Shown: positions 1 to 10,752 of the stretch, in pieces
How the letters are laid out: every line of letters begins with the position of its first letter
How positions within the stretch are numbered: position 1 is the first letter of the stretch
Source: Hortaea werneckii
Lineage: Eukaryota; Ascomycota; Dothideomycetes; Mycosphaerellales; Teratosphaeriaceae
NCBI GenBank assembly: GCA_037044905.1
Contig: JBAOKB010000031.1
Coordinates: 1-54,038 of the forward strand
Length of the DNA: 54,038 nt
Direction of reading: 5' to 3'
The notes under the pieces: model-generated
Database searches by the model: none
What the model saw: only the letters and a program-made list of their open reading frames with translations
What the model was told of the DNA's origin: nothing
Translations under genes and position numbers: made by a program

Positions 1-625
1 CGACTTTTCCAGCTATCTCGGCGCCCTCCTGCAGACTTTGTATGTCCGCATGAGTCGGCTTTCTGCCTAGAGACTGACCATTGGTCTTCAAGCCGTCAGA
101 AGGCAGTAGTGGGTGATGCAGATGATCGTCGGTCCCATCGTCTTGACCTAGTCCCTCGTCATCTTCCACATCTTGGACACCTTGTGTCTCTGTTGGCAAC
201 CCTCTCTTGCTCTTGCCGCTTTTACTCGCCTGCTCGACCCTACTGTCGGCGACATGGTACTCCCTCTCCCAATCCGGAATGTCACTACAGCCTAGCTCTC
301 CCTCTAAACCTCCAACATCGCCTCTCAGGTGATCATCTGCAAACCCGCTTCCAACCCACAACTGTCCACTTAAGCTCCTCGCAGGTAGTACTGGCCCAAA
401 CGCAGCAGGTCGAGCCAGGAAAAATGTCGAGTTATCGTCTGTCAAGCTGATGATGGCTGAAGGCGGAAAGAGCGAGGAAGGAGTCCGCCAGTTGAAATAG
501 GTGCGTAAGTTGCTGCGCTCCTCGAGATCTTCTTGGGTACTGGCCCGCCATGGCCCGATGAAGAGGAGGAGAAAGAAGGTTAAGATGCATGTCGCTAGGG
601 TGAGCAGGAAGCGGATAGGCCGCAT
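1..625 (-). CDS. PA-domain / RING-type membrane protein, 5' part (runs off left edge)
   Basis: An open minus-strand frame begins at an ATG at 625-623 and stays open for 208 codons to the window edge, so the C-terminal part is missing. The first 29 residues form a signal peptide or signal anchor (MRPIRFLL followed by a Leu/Phe-rich stretch). Next comes a luminal-looking segment with LFPPSAIISLTDDNSTFFL and SGQLWVGSGF, an acidic linker, and ADIQSLQEGAEIAGKV at the edge. That last motif is what I expect just before the protease-associated (PA) core of fungal PA-plus-RING ubiquitin ligases of the endomembrane system. The family assignment comes from recalled similarity; the RING itself is outside the window. 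No intron is needed in this part. Continuous sense over 208 codons with a plausible signal peptide supports a real gene. Confidence 0.72.
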   Translation of the reverse strand, partial: MRPIRFLLTLATCILTFFLLLFIGPWRASTQEDLEERSNLRTYFNWRTPSSLFPPSAIISLTDDNSTFFLARPAAFGPVLPARSLSGQLWVGSGFADDHLRGDVGGLEGELGCSDIPDWEREYHVADSRVEQASKSGKSKRGLPTETQGVQDVEDDEGLGQDDGTDDHLHHPLLPSDGLKTNGQSLGRKPTHADIQSLQEGAEIAGKV

Positions 626-2178
626 CTCGGCCGGCGTGTGCGATATATGGGGATCTACACCTGGTGGCCACGCAGTGATGATGGAGATTGCGCGGTACGC
701 ATCCGGACTGGACTGGACTGGTTGTCCCGACTGCAAGAGTCCGGTGGTGCTCTTGGGTGCGTACAGTCAAGGCCGAGTCAGTCACGCTGGGGTCAAGTGG
801 GACATGGAGGCTCAGTCGATGACGATCACGCGCGCGCGGGCGAGTTCGGACCGGCGGCTAGGCATAAGCCCGCAGGAAGGCGCAATGCATCCACCGGATT
901 TGAGAGAGTCGATACAAGGACACAGGGAAGAGAGAGAGAGAGTGTGAGCATGTCAAATTGACTTGATAGTCAGATAGACAAGCGGCGGTCTGAAGTAGGA
1001 TCTACAACTAGGAAAGTATGGGTAGGTGGGTATTAGGTTCGGACTCGTTGCGAGCGCTTGGCCTGTGCGTAACAGACACTCCGCATTTCAACTGCCATTA
1101 TTATTCATCACATGCAATCAATTCTCTATTATATAAAATACATACTGCATGTACAGTATACTCTGTACTAAGGTATACATATACTAATGGTACACATGGC
1201 ATGCACCCACCCGCAATCATCTTCGTTATCTACGCATCGGAACAGCTTTCCGTCAGGCCAGCTCGTTTCAAGCACCACCAAACAGCTCATCAAGATGCTT
1301 CGTGGTATTATCACAGACTGGCAGGCCGTAAATTACACGGTATTGCGAGCCGTGATAAGGCCGGGTTATCAGTGGTTCGCATAATCCCGTCTCCATCAGT
1401 CGTAGATGACTGCGTAAGTTCAAAGATGGGTACGCTACCTGATGACCAACCAAATTCCAGAATGGCAGCATTCCGCGAAATAGGTGTCTGTTGGTAGTAT
1501 TCCTAACCGATTCCGACACCATCGATTACCAGGCCTATTTCGCATTGCTGACACTGCTATCTATGTATCTACGCCGAACCTGCCAGATTACGGGTGGCGC
1601 CAGCTATACGCCCTCCAACCGGCTGATGGGCAGATCGGCGCAAGGGAGCTAGATTTCCACATCTCCCGTCCCACCAGCTCGGCATGCCGATCCTGGGCTC
1701 ATGACGAGTATTTCTCTACCAAAAGATTCTGGTCTTTCCTACTGGCGGCATGGTCGTCAGGCAAGCCGCAGGACTCGTCATCAGATCATCGTCGCCCGCT
1801 ATTGTGGCAAGTGCTCATGGCGGCCTGCTGCTACCACGGGGGTAAGTATACTTCTTGCCTGTATTCAACATACAGCTCTTTCTCCTCTTCCTCTCATCTG
1901 CTCCTGCACTTTCTTCACGCCGACGCTGGGGCTTCTTTGTTTCCCCTCCCCATCCAAGATCCCCAAGATCCTCCATCGCATCGAGGCGCGACTCTACGCA
2001 AAAACCTGCACACACTCCAGCGACCTGCAAGACTCACGATCGCTAAGCAACGCACGACCAACAACCTCTCAAAGCTCTGAACATCCTTAGACACCCTCAG
2101 GCGACCTGCGGTTCCGCCTGGGACGAAACACGCACCGCACACAGCCACTATACCTTCCACGAACCCTCCCTTACCACC
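626..2178. other. Intergenic region, no supported gene
   Basis: The region separates the divergent PA-domain gene (minus) and aquaporin gene (plus), so it should hold both promoters. Open frames here are short, overlap each other and show no family resemblance. A small AT-rich patch lies near 1100-1190. From about 1860 to 2170 the plus strand becomes C/T-rich, as is usual for fungal 5' leaders, and a GTAAGT at about 1842 could be the donor of a 5'-UTR intron. I see no tRNA or repeat. Confidence 0.5.
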
Positions 2179-3570
2179 ATGAACGTCAAGCAATCCGATC
2201 GCTTCGTGACACTACCCGGCCAGAAACCCCGCGAAACTACCCCGGACAAACCACGCAAAAGCCTGCGCTTCCCAGGGTTGAGTTTCCTCCCTAACAAAAC
2301 CCGCAACCACTTCATCGCTTTCCTTGGCGAATTTGTCGGGACCTTCCTGTTCCTCTTCTTCGCCTTTGCTGCTACGCAGGTTGCCAATGCTGCCGCTGCC
2401 GGTGCCGACACTGGGCCCCAGGGAGGCCTGACGCAGGCGCCCAACACGAGCGTTCTGCTGTACATCAGCCTGGCGTTTGGTTTCAGTTTGGCGGTCAATG
2501 CGTGGGTGTTCTTCCGGATCACTGGAGGTGAATTCATCTTCTCCCTCCCGGATCTGCGTCGTCGAGTATACTGATCCGTCCCTTACTGCTCAGGTCTTTT
2601 CAATCCGGCCGTCACCTTAGCCTTGGCGCTCATTGGCGGTATTGGCTGGATGCGCGCCATCATCGTCTTCGTTGCCCAGCTCTGCGGTGCTATGGCTGCT
2701 TCCGGCGTTGTCTCAGCGCTCTATCCAGGCAAAATGGCCGTTTCCACCACTCTCGGCGGCGGCACGTCTATTGCCCAGGGTCTCTTTATAGAGATGTTCC
2801 TGACTGCAATGTTGATCTTCACGATCCTCATGCTGGCGGCCGAGAAGCACAAAGGCACTTTTCTGGCACCTATCGGTATCGGTCTAGCTCTGTTTATTGC
2901 CGAGCTGGCCGGTGTCTTCTTTACCGGCGGCTCGCTCAACCCTGCGCGCTCCTTCGGGCCTTGCGTCGTCCTGCATTCCTTCCCCGGCTATCACTGGCTC
3001 TACTGGGTTGGTCCCATTCTCGGTGCTCTGCTGGCAGTGGCTTTCTACCGTCTCGTCAAGATCCTGGAGTACGAGACTGCCAATCCGCGACAGGATTTCA
3101 ACGATAAGGAGGCCGAGGCGTTCAATTACGATGAGGAGAATGCGAGCACAGGTGCGGATGTGGCGAGGCCTAATGTCGCTATTGGTCGGGTCGATTACGT
3201 TGCTGACGATCTAGGAGTCCATCCGAGCCACGATGCTGGCCAGATTCCCGGGACTGGCGCACGTGCTGTTAACGCACCTGCTCCCGCCGTCGCACCGTCG
3301 AATGCAAAGCAACCGGCCGCTACAGCTGGTGTGAACGGTAATGGAGCCGGACGTACAGAAATCGAAAAACCCTCCGCCCCCGGACCAGGCGTCGGTATTA
3401 GAGCGACAGCGCCCGGTGCGGTAAACAATCCAGTCTTCACCACGCCAGGCGGCGACAAAGTGACAGCTGCACCGCCGACGCCAGCCGCTGGGAACGATGC
3501 GGCATACCGCGGAGGTCCTACCGCAGAGAGTGCTGTCAGTCAGGATAAGCTCGGCGGCAGTTATCGTTGA
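2179..3570 (+). CDS. Aquaporin (MIP family) with long C-terminal tail
   Basis: Membrane channel for water or small solutes, predicted 441 aa. Exons are 2179-2527 and 2594-3570; the 66-bp intron (GTGAAT...CTCAG) interrupts the first pore motif, and splicing restores GGLFNPAVT. The second motif is SLNPARSFGP. Six hydrophobic segments fit the MIP fold, starting with HFIAFLGEFVGTFLFLFF. By hand alignment the His of orthodox water channels, 12 residues before the second NPA, is Glu here (IAELAG), and the filter Cys position is Gly. This may mean a pore other than a classical water channel; that is inference. After the last helix (KILEYE) a hydrophilic Ala/Pro/Gly-rich cytoplasmic tail of roughly 170 residues follows, longer than in typical aquaporins. 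It is convergent with the M20 gene downstream. Confidence 0.9.
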
Positions 3571-4038
3571 GTGTTCGCTGCAGTCGCAAGAGACCGATTA
3601 TTCATGATGAAGGATGCTGATGTGCTGGTATGCTATCTAGTTCGAATGGCATCGCAGACTCAGCTCTAGTAGTGCGATGACGGCGCGTAGCCACGAGACA
3701 GCCGGCGCAGCTGGAAGACCGCGGAAGCAGTCGTAGGTCGATCATCGTGGTCTTTGGGCTTGATTTGGAGCTGGCAAAGGCATAAGCAGTTTTAACGGGT
3801 CAAAGAATGGGGCGATGCGTCGGCGAAGATGGTTTGTTTACACGGCATTAACGTATCAGTTGCACACCAAAGCTAGCATTAATAGCATGATGTTGGAGTA
3901 GCACAACACCTGTTTGGGAAGGCACTGATTGGATCAAGACCCATGCGGTTGGTTAATGTACACTACCTAGGACTAGTGATCATCATCGTAAGACTACATA
4001 CCTATCCAGTCAAGCTTTTGCCACCACCCCCTTTCCTC
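3571..4038. other. Convergent intergenic region, no gene seen
   Basis: Spacer between the 3' ends of the aquaporin (plus) and the amidohydrolase (minus). It should carry both transcript ends. No convincing coding frame, repeat or structured RNA was seen. Confidence 0.5.
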
Positions 4039-5328
4039 TCACTTCTTCATCAACCACGTCAACGCACCAGCAGCATACGCATCACACCCAGTCTGCAACG
4101 TCGGCATGATGACAGGCGCGAATAGTCCGGAATGGTTGATGGGTATCTTCTCATTCAGCGTCCCTTCCGTTTCACAATGATCCCACAAGTTGTGATCTAC
4201 TCCCCCATACATGAAGAAGCAACATGGCTTCCCCTGCGAAGTACCGAGAATGCTGAAATCCTCGCTTCCACATAGCTTGCCGCATTCGGATGTATATGCG
4301 TGCTTGCCCTCTCCGAAATGCGCCTTGAAACTCCCTTCGAGCTTCTCCGTGACGCTATCGTCGTTGACAGTAAGAGGGAAGTTCCGCGTGATCTGGAACG
4401 TCGGTTCCTTGACAGCGTTGCTCGCCATACACTCCGCTTTCACAATACGCTGGATACTCGCCATGACCTTCTCCCTTGCCTGAGGGTTTGTAGCCCGCAC
4501 ATCAATAGCGATCCTCGCATCGTCCACGACAACATTCTCAGCATCTCCCGCTTGGATCGACGCCACTGTGACCACCGCCGTATCCCACGGATCGACCTCG
4601 CGGGAAACAATGGTCTGCAACTTCATCACGACCCCGGCGGCCATGACGACAGGATCGATCAGTCGGTCCGGCATACTCGCATGCCCACCGCGTCCATGTA
4701 ACGTGACGCGCATCGAGTCCGCAGACGTAGCCACCAACCCCCTCCGGGACCCGATCACTCCAGATCGCCAGGGGACAACATGGCCACCCAGACAGATATC
4801 GGGGACGGGCACAGCATGCTTCTTCGGATCGTACATCCCATCATCCACCATCGCCTGCGCACCCGTACCCCGCTCCTCCGCAGGTTGGAAAGCGAGGAGT
4901 AGAGTCCCCGACCAGCTGTCCCTAGCCGAGACCAACGTCTCCGCCGCGGCGAGCAGGGAGGAAATGTGCATGTCGTGCCCACAGGCGTGCATCACGGGCT
5001 TCTCAACCCCGTCGGCATCTTGCATGCGCTTCTTCGACGCATACGGGAGGTTAGTTCTTTCCTGCACAGGGAGAGCGTCGAAGTCGGCACGGAGTAAGAT
5101 GGTAGGACCTGGACCGTTGTGGTAGAGGGCTGCGATGCCGTGGCCGCCGATGTTGGGCCGGATGTCGAAGTCTGGGGAGATGGTTTCCTTCAGGTGCTTG
5201 CAGATTGTAGCCGCGGTTTCCTTCTCCTGGTTGGAGAGTTCCGGGTTGGCGTGGAAGTGTTTGTATAGGTCCTGATACGGGTCGAGGTTTGGTCGATGCT
5301 TCTGGACTAAGTCCGAGATGGCTGACAT
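4039..5328 (-). CDS. M20D-type metallo-amidohydrolase (hippurate/N-acyl amino acid hydrolase-like)
   Basis: Single-exon gene of 429 aa, full length for the M20D peptidase/amidohydrolase family, which cleaves N-acyl amino acids or related amides using a dinuclear metal site. Visible signatures are ADFDALPVQE (about 81-90), the metal-binding HACGHDMH (about 114-121), the catalytic/metal pair AEER (about 150-153), GGHVVPW (His about 183) and the dimerisation-domain motif GRGGHASMP. A C-terminal SGLFAPVIMPTLQTG segment completes the family pattern. No signal peptide is visible, so a cytosolic location is likely. The substrate cannot be read from sequence. The start is the first ATG of the frame and gives a normal N-terminus. 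Confidence 0.9.
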   Translation of the reverse strand: MSAISDLVQKHRPNLDPYQDLYKHFHANPELSNQEKETAATICKHLKETISPDFDIRPNIGGHGIAALYHNGPGPTILLRADFDALPVQERTNLPYASKKRMQDADGVEKPVMHACGHDMHISSLLAAAETLVSARDSWSGTLLLAFQPAEERGTGAQAMVDDGMYDPKKHAVPVPDICLGGHVVPWRSGVIGSRRGLVATSADSMRVTLHGRGGHASMPDRLIDPVVMAAGVVMKLQTIVSREVDPWDTAVVTVASIQAGDAENVVVDDARIAIDVRATNPQAREKVMASIQRIVKAECMASNAVKEPTFQITRNFPLTVNDDSVTEKLEGSFKAHFGEGKHAYTSECGKLCGSEDFSILGTSQGKPCCFFMYGGVDHNLWDHCETEGTLNEKIPINHSGLFAPVIMPTLQTGCDAYAAGALTWLMKK

Positions 5329-5636
5329 GGTGAGGATGAGGAGTGTTCACCAGAAAGGAAGCAAATTCGGCACTGTGTTTATTTATCTCCCAATGGCTTC
5401 TGCAGTGTCATCTAAGGTTATTGGTAATGTTTTGGGTCGATCGACTGTTACTCACTGAGGTTTGCGATACTTGGCCGAAGAGCGGCAAAGCCGGCTAGTG
5501 CGGAGACTAGGAAAGCTATCTGAATTTGGAAGGTCTGCTACTGGCTGGAAAATGGCAAAAGAAATCATGTTAATATTATACATACTTGTACAGATTTGCA
5601 TGCGTGCATTCAAATTGTTAGAATAGCTCATGTTTG
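5329..5636. other. Intergenic, promoter of the amidohydrolase
   Basis: 308 bp between the start of the minus-strand amidohydrolase and the stop of the minus-strand Gemin2-like gene. It is moderately AT-rich around 5555-5625. Nothing else was recognised. Confidence 0.45.
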
Positions 5637-7039
5637 TCAGCTTGCCTCCGCTCCGCCCGTGGCTTGTTCAGGCTGCCACTGATGACGGAATTCCAGCAAA
5701 TCCCGCTGTCCAAAGACATCCCCAACAATATTGATTATCATGTCAAGCGTAGCGAGAGTAGTCTCTCTTGAAAGATCGACATGAACTTCGGGATGCCCTT
5801 CGACTTCGACAATACGGCTGCCATTGCTGGAATTTGCCCGCTTCTTAGAATCGACTTCGGGCTTCAAGTCTTTCTCGTTGGAAGCAGCTTTCTTTTCGTC
5901 TGCTCCCACAGCTTCAAGCTGCTGCGCTGCATCCGAGTCCCTAAAGGATAGCTGCACAAGGACCGCCTTCTTGCCCAGCTCTCGAAGTGAAGAGACCTGG
6001 TCATTGTCCATGGTGCCAACGTCATCCAATCTGCTTATTAAAGCCCAGATCCATGCTCCAGTGCAAGTGGCTATCTCTGTGCTTCGCTTCAGATAAGTCT
6101 CTTGTACGATAGACAGGATGCTGTAAATGGTATCCCGATCCATCGCCTTGACTTGAGCCGTCTGCGGTGATGTTGAAGTAAGAAGACGTGCCCACTCGGC
6201 TCGTGCCTTTGGACTATGCGTGGGACAAGTAATGGGATGATCGTCATCCAGCGAAGCAATGGCACCTTGATTTGGAGGACGGTGCATCTCCTCACGCTGG
6301 TTAAGAAACCGATGTTTGAGCAATTTGATGTAGGCTTCTTGCGCATCGATGGCAGTCTCCGTCGTATCTGGTACGCTGGGTCCAATCGATGGTTGGGCAA
6401 TGAAGCTTTCATCCGCGAGGTGCCCTCTAGTGTCGCCTAGACCATTTTGGTACAGTTCTGCGTTTTCTGTGCCCTGCGGCGCAGTCAATATGGTGGGAAG
6501 AGTCTGTCGTTCGGACCTACCTTGGCCGTTAGCCGACCAACCTTTACCAAAGTAAGCACAGGCGCTGAGCGATGGGTCTGAATCTGAGCTTACCTTACTG
6601 CACGCAGGTATGCCATAGCTTCCTCTTCTGTGCTATCATAGTCGTCGTCGATTTCTCCATCTTCGTCTTCCTCCCATTGATACGAAAGCGAGCCTATGGC
6701 TGGCATCTGTCCTGTGAGCTCGTTCCTTCGAACGTTGCGATTTGAGCGACCTTTCTCTTGTTGTGCTACGAGCTCTGGGGTGCCGTTGACTGTAGCAGCT
6801 GTTTCATCTGCGACCTGACTTACGGGCTCGTCGTCTTCTTCGTCGTCGTACGAGGGTATCTGATAGTTTGCGACATTCGCGTCTACTGCACCTGGATGTC
6901 CGGTGCCTGTTGGTTGCTCTACATTGTCGTCGTCCTGCTCCTCATCGGAACCATAGCTGAGAAGGACGCGCTTGTTGGGATTATAGATTGATTCAGGGCC
7001 TGACTTTGGCCTGTCACGCTCCCTACGTCTCTTGGTCAT
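5637..7039 (-). CDS. Gemin2/SIP1-like spliceosomal snRNP assembly factor
   Basis: Predicted 441 aa from two exons, 7039-6594 and 6516-5637. The 77-bp intron has a GTAAGC donor, a CTAAC branch and a GTAG acceptor, and joins AYLRAVR to SERQTLPTIL. The N-terminal part is basic then acidic (Asp/Glu runs), followed by SYQWEEDEDGEIDDDYD and the YLRAV segment. The C-terminal helical part has LKHRFLNQREEMH, EWARLLT and a final VFGQRDLLEF that resembles the RYFDQRDL end of animal Gemin2. The family binds SMN and holds the Sm ring during snRNP biogenesis. An in-frame ATG at 7120 exists, but the ATG at 7039 has a better context (CCACCATG) and a basic MTKRRRERDR start, so I prefer it. It is head-to-head with the carrier gene, with 259 bp between. 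Confidence 0.75.
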
Positions 7040-7298
7040 GGTGGATCCGGAAGCGATTGATATGCGAGAGTCGCTTTGCGATCTACCTCGAGGTAGATGT
7101 TCAATCGCGCTCGGATGCAAAAGTCATGGGACAGGCCGAACCAACCCCGTCAAGCCGTCCAAGGGCTCTCCGGCTTGACCCCCGACACTTTCCATTTGAA
7201 CTCGCATACATACCGGAGATATGCTTTGCAGCGGATGAGAGCTCATGTGCTACAGACCGCAAGCATGAGCGATTCGGTCGCATTGCGATCCTCCGACG

Positions 7299-8698
7299 AT
7301 GAGCGATGATGTGGCGGCAGCGCCTTTGCCGCCTATCCTACGAGAAGGATTCAGACCAGATGGGCAGCCTCAGAAAAAGCGCCATGACAATGCTTCAACG
7401 GGCTTCGGAGCAGCCACTATGCGTGTGCTCACCGCTCGGTTCCTAGCATTCTACTTTCGAGCGCCTATCAAAGCATTCTTCAGGTCCAGAGTAGAGTAAG
7501 TAAGTCGGCTACAAAGCCGCTGAAATGGCAACTGCTAACGATATGATAGTTACATGGTGCGTCTATCAATCAATACCCAATTTGAAATACTCTCTGACTT
7601 CTCGAAAGGGATATGCCCGGGCTATCAATCCTCGAGTGCAAGCTGGAGAAGCCTGGACATGGAGGATGACTTCCCCAGCGTTGCTCGCTAGTGCCGTTCA
7701 ACGTCACGGATGGTCCTTTCTACCCAACCAAGTCCTGCCGCCTATGCTTGCAAATACAGTCGTAGGTGCGGTACTGTACACGGCCTATCTTCAAACGCTG
7801 GGCAAGCTTCATGAGCCTTCAGCACGACCAACGAAACGAGTGGACCCTTTGCCTCCACCTAGCAAGACTCTTGCTGCAGGCTTCATCGCTGGCAGTATCC
7901 AAAGTCTGATGGCTGCACCTATGGATGCTCTGCAAGTCCGCTTCAAGGCTACTGACATGATGAATAAAAAGTACACAACGATGTGGCAGTACGCCTACCG
8001 CAAGACAGCCGAAATAGGCGCACGTGGAATTTTTGCTGGCTGGACGTTGTCGTTTCTGCGCGATTCTTTCGGTAATGTACGCTTCAACCAAATTTGATCA
8101 GCAGAATGTCGGTTGCAATTAAGACTGACTTCATCAGGCCGCATTTTTCGCGACGTTCGAATACGTCAAAGGGCAGGCTTTCTACAGCTTCGTCTCGAAC
8201 TACTACGGCCACTATGGCAAGCTTACTGGCGCACAACAAGAAAACATTAAGTCTCAGTCTGGAATGGCCGGCAGTCCTGTGATAAGACCACATTACATGC
8301 TCGAGCCTACTTTTCTGGGTCTTGCTGGGGTAGCCGCATCCGTTGTACAGGCAATCATTCAATATCCCATAAGTCGTGTGCAGGAAATTCATTACGGCCG
8401 CCTAACCTGGATCGATGCACATCCACGTGAGGCACGCAAGGACGTCTCACTTCGTGCTGGAGCAATGAAGCTGTACGCAAACGCTTACAGAAAGACACTG
8501 AAGCAGGTTCTCGCGATCGCGAGAAAGGATGGCGGATTAAGAAGATGGTTTTATCGCGATTTCTTGATCAGGACGGTCACTCAAGTACCCAGCACTGCTG
8601 CTGGATTAATTGTGTTCGAGGTGATTAGGAGGAGGTTCGGTGACAATTCGGACGTTGTCAAGATCAATAAAGACGGATACGATATTCTTCTAGTATGA
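7299..8698 (+). CDS. Mitochondrial carrier-like protein (with 7-nt microexon)
   Basis: Predicted 410 aa from exons 7299-7495, 7550-7556, 7609-8076 and 8138-8698. Introns are GTAAGT...GATAG, GTGCGT...GAAAG and GTACGC...TCAG. The second exon is only 7 nt (TTACATG). It is needed to join SRVDYM to GYARAINPRVQAG, which matches my recollection of fungal homologues. The third junction gives RDSFGNAAFFATFEYVKG. The carrier-fold pattern of Pro-containing helices is visible in PMDALQVRF (about residues 205-215) and YPISRVQEIHYGRL, with three repeats in total expected. The substrate is unknown and the carrier signatures are degenerate, as in several fungal-specific members. Expected site is the inner mitochondrial membrane. 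It shares a short divergent promoter with the Gemin2-like gene. Confidence 0.78.
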
Positions 8699-9126
8699 TC
8701 GACTTGTATAAGTACTCACAGACCCGACTCGGCGTTTGGTTTTCGCAATATTGCTGTGGTTTCCTCTCAATCAGTTGTGCTCTACGTGCTAGTTTGATTT
8801 TAAGGAACGCACTGCTTCATCTGATACACGGAAGCGGTGCTCGTATCAATACCGATAGCACTCTTCAGCAATATCTGCGGTCTTGATAGCATTGGAAAGC
8901 TTAGGCTGGGCAAGATGGATGGGAGGGTTCGGGACGTTGTCTGCGCACCCGTCCTCAGCCGACGTGGGATGTTCGTGCCTCAGGACTTCAACACAGTCGG
9001 AGCTTTGCTGTCGCCAAGGCCGCGCACTTTGCGACGCTAGCGAATTCGGCTTCAATTTGGCAGCCAGAACTTCGCGTGCTCCTTCGAACACAGCCGTAGC
9101 GCTTCGACAACGACAACACCGCCAAA
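8699..9126. other. Intergenic, promoter and leader of rps4
   Basis: 428 bp between the carrier stop and the S4 start. No coding frame is convincing. The last 60 bp are C/A-rich, like a fungal ribosomal-protein leader. Confidence 0.45.
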
Positions 9127-10118
9127 ATGAGAGGTCCCGGAAAGCACCAGAAGCGCCTTTCAGCGCCATCGCACTGGCTGCTCGACAAGCTGAGCGGTTC
9201 CTACGCGCCCAAGGCCTCCCCGGGTCCGCACAAGTTGAGGGACTGCATGCCCTTGATTGTGTTCATCAGGAACCGGTATGCTCGCAGAAATAATGGCCTG
9301 GATAGATCGGCGGGAATGGTATACTGATATGAAATTTTCCGCAGTCTGAAATACGCTCTCAATGGCCGTGAGGTCAAGCAGATCGTCATGCAGCGCCTGG
9401 TCAAGGTCGACGGCAAAGTGCGCACCGACCCCACCTACCCAGCCGGTTTCATGGACGTGATCTCCATCGAGAAGACTGGCGAGAACTTCCGCCTTGTCTA
9501 CGACACCAAGGGCCGTTTCACCGTCCACCGCATCACCGAAGAGGAGGCAGGCTACAAGCTCGGCAAGGTCAAGCGTGTCCAGCTGGGCAAGGGCGGCATT
9601 CCATTCTTGGTTACGCATGATGCTCGCACGTAAGTTTCCCTGCTTGCGGTGCAGCGTCTATCAGACGTTGGACCACAGTTTTGGAGAAAAATCATATACT
9701 GAGAGGATAACGTAGGATCCGCTACCCAGACCCGTCCATCAGGGTCAACGACACCGTCAAGGTTGACCTGGCGACCGGTACGTATAGCATGTGAACGCTT
9801 TGTGTCGCTTGTTCTGACAACCTCCTAGGCAAGATCGTCGACTTCATCCGCTTCGACACCGGTGTGATCGCCATGGCCACTGGTGGTCGTAACATGGGTC
9901 GTGTTGGTGTCATCACTCACCGTGAGCGCCACGACGGTGGTTTCAACATCGTCCACATCAAGGACGCCATCGACAACGAGTTCGCCACCCGCGAGGCCAA
10001 CGTCTTCATCATCGGCCAGGAGAAGCCCTGGATCTCCCTGCCCAAGGGCAAGGGTGTCAAGCTCAGCATTGCTGAGGAGAGAGACCGCAGACGGGCCTAC
10101 GCTCTCGCTGGCCAGTAA
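9127..10118 (+). CDS. rps4: 40S ribosomal protein S4 (eS4)
   Basis: Structural protein of the small ribosomal subunit; 261 aa, the usual eS4 length. Exons are 9127-9275, 9345-9629, 9716-9777 and 9829-10118, all with GT-AG introns and clean phases. Landmarks are HQKRLSAPSHWLLDKLSG, the S4-like RNA-binding region around IVFIRNRLKYALNGREV, the KOW-type segment GKIVDFIRFDTG, and the C-terminal ATGGRNMGRVGVITHRERH. The N-terminus reads MRGPGKHQKRL, whereas most fungal eS4 proteins begin M(G/A)RGPKKHLKRL; a tiny upstream coding exon cannot be excluded. SLA2 lies just downstream, a pairing known from several ascomycetes. Confidence 0.97.
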
Positions 10119-10752
10119 GCATGTGCTTTCTGGAGAAACTAGTGAGATTCAACGGTATTGCAAGATATGCCCAAAAGTAATTCGTCCCTGTTGGGTGCGA
10201 AATGCATCCGCTGCAGCTGCCCATGCAGCTTCCTTGAGAGCAAGGCGTCCGGTTCAGAGGTCGCAGGGAGGTAGCATAGCTCTGCAAAACCACGATTGTT
10301 TACACGCTCAAAATTCTATACCCATATGTTGTTCACCGTCTCAAGGCGCTCAGTTCGCCACTATGTCGCCTTTCCTGTCTATTATGCCAAAGACATTCCG
10401 TACCAACTTCACGCCAAAAAAGGGCTTTGGTACCCATTGTTGCAATCAGCCACTGGGTGGGCAAGCTCCAGACTGCCGCCCCGGCCGGGGTCGTCAGAAA
10501 TATTGTTGCCTAAGGCGTGAGCATGTCGTCACGCCAAGCTGGCTACGGAAGCTGCTTGCGAAGCTTCCGGCGCAGCTCAAGCCACCTGCGGGCAGTCTGA
10601 CGATGATGGGGAACACGTACATGTTCTGAATGCTTTTGTCGCAATTACGTGGAAGGCGTTGATTGTTGACCTGAGAGACTTCAACACCTCCGGGCAAATT
10701 TCTTGTCTCGCCAACGCACACTGCCTTGTCTCCATTCACCTCCGAGCCCAAC
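10119..10752. other. Intergenic between rps4 and sla2
   Basis: 634 bp with no supported gene. Open frames that cross it are read-through of rps4 shadows. In many ascomycetes the MAT locus lies next to SLA2, but no HMG-box or alpha-box sequence is visible here. Confidence 0.5.

Noticed and set aside
501..961. Plus-strand frames of 148 and 107 codons near the left edge
   Set aside because: They overlap the 5' end of the minus-strand PA-domain gene, and the rest shows no motif.
9883..10629. 248-codon plus-strand frame across the end of rps4
   Set aside because: Its first part is rps4 exon 4 read in another frame, and the remainder is Arg/Cys/Ser-rich chance sequence.
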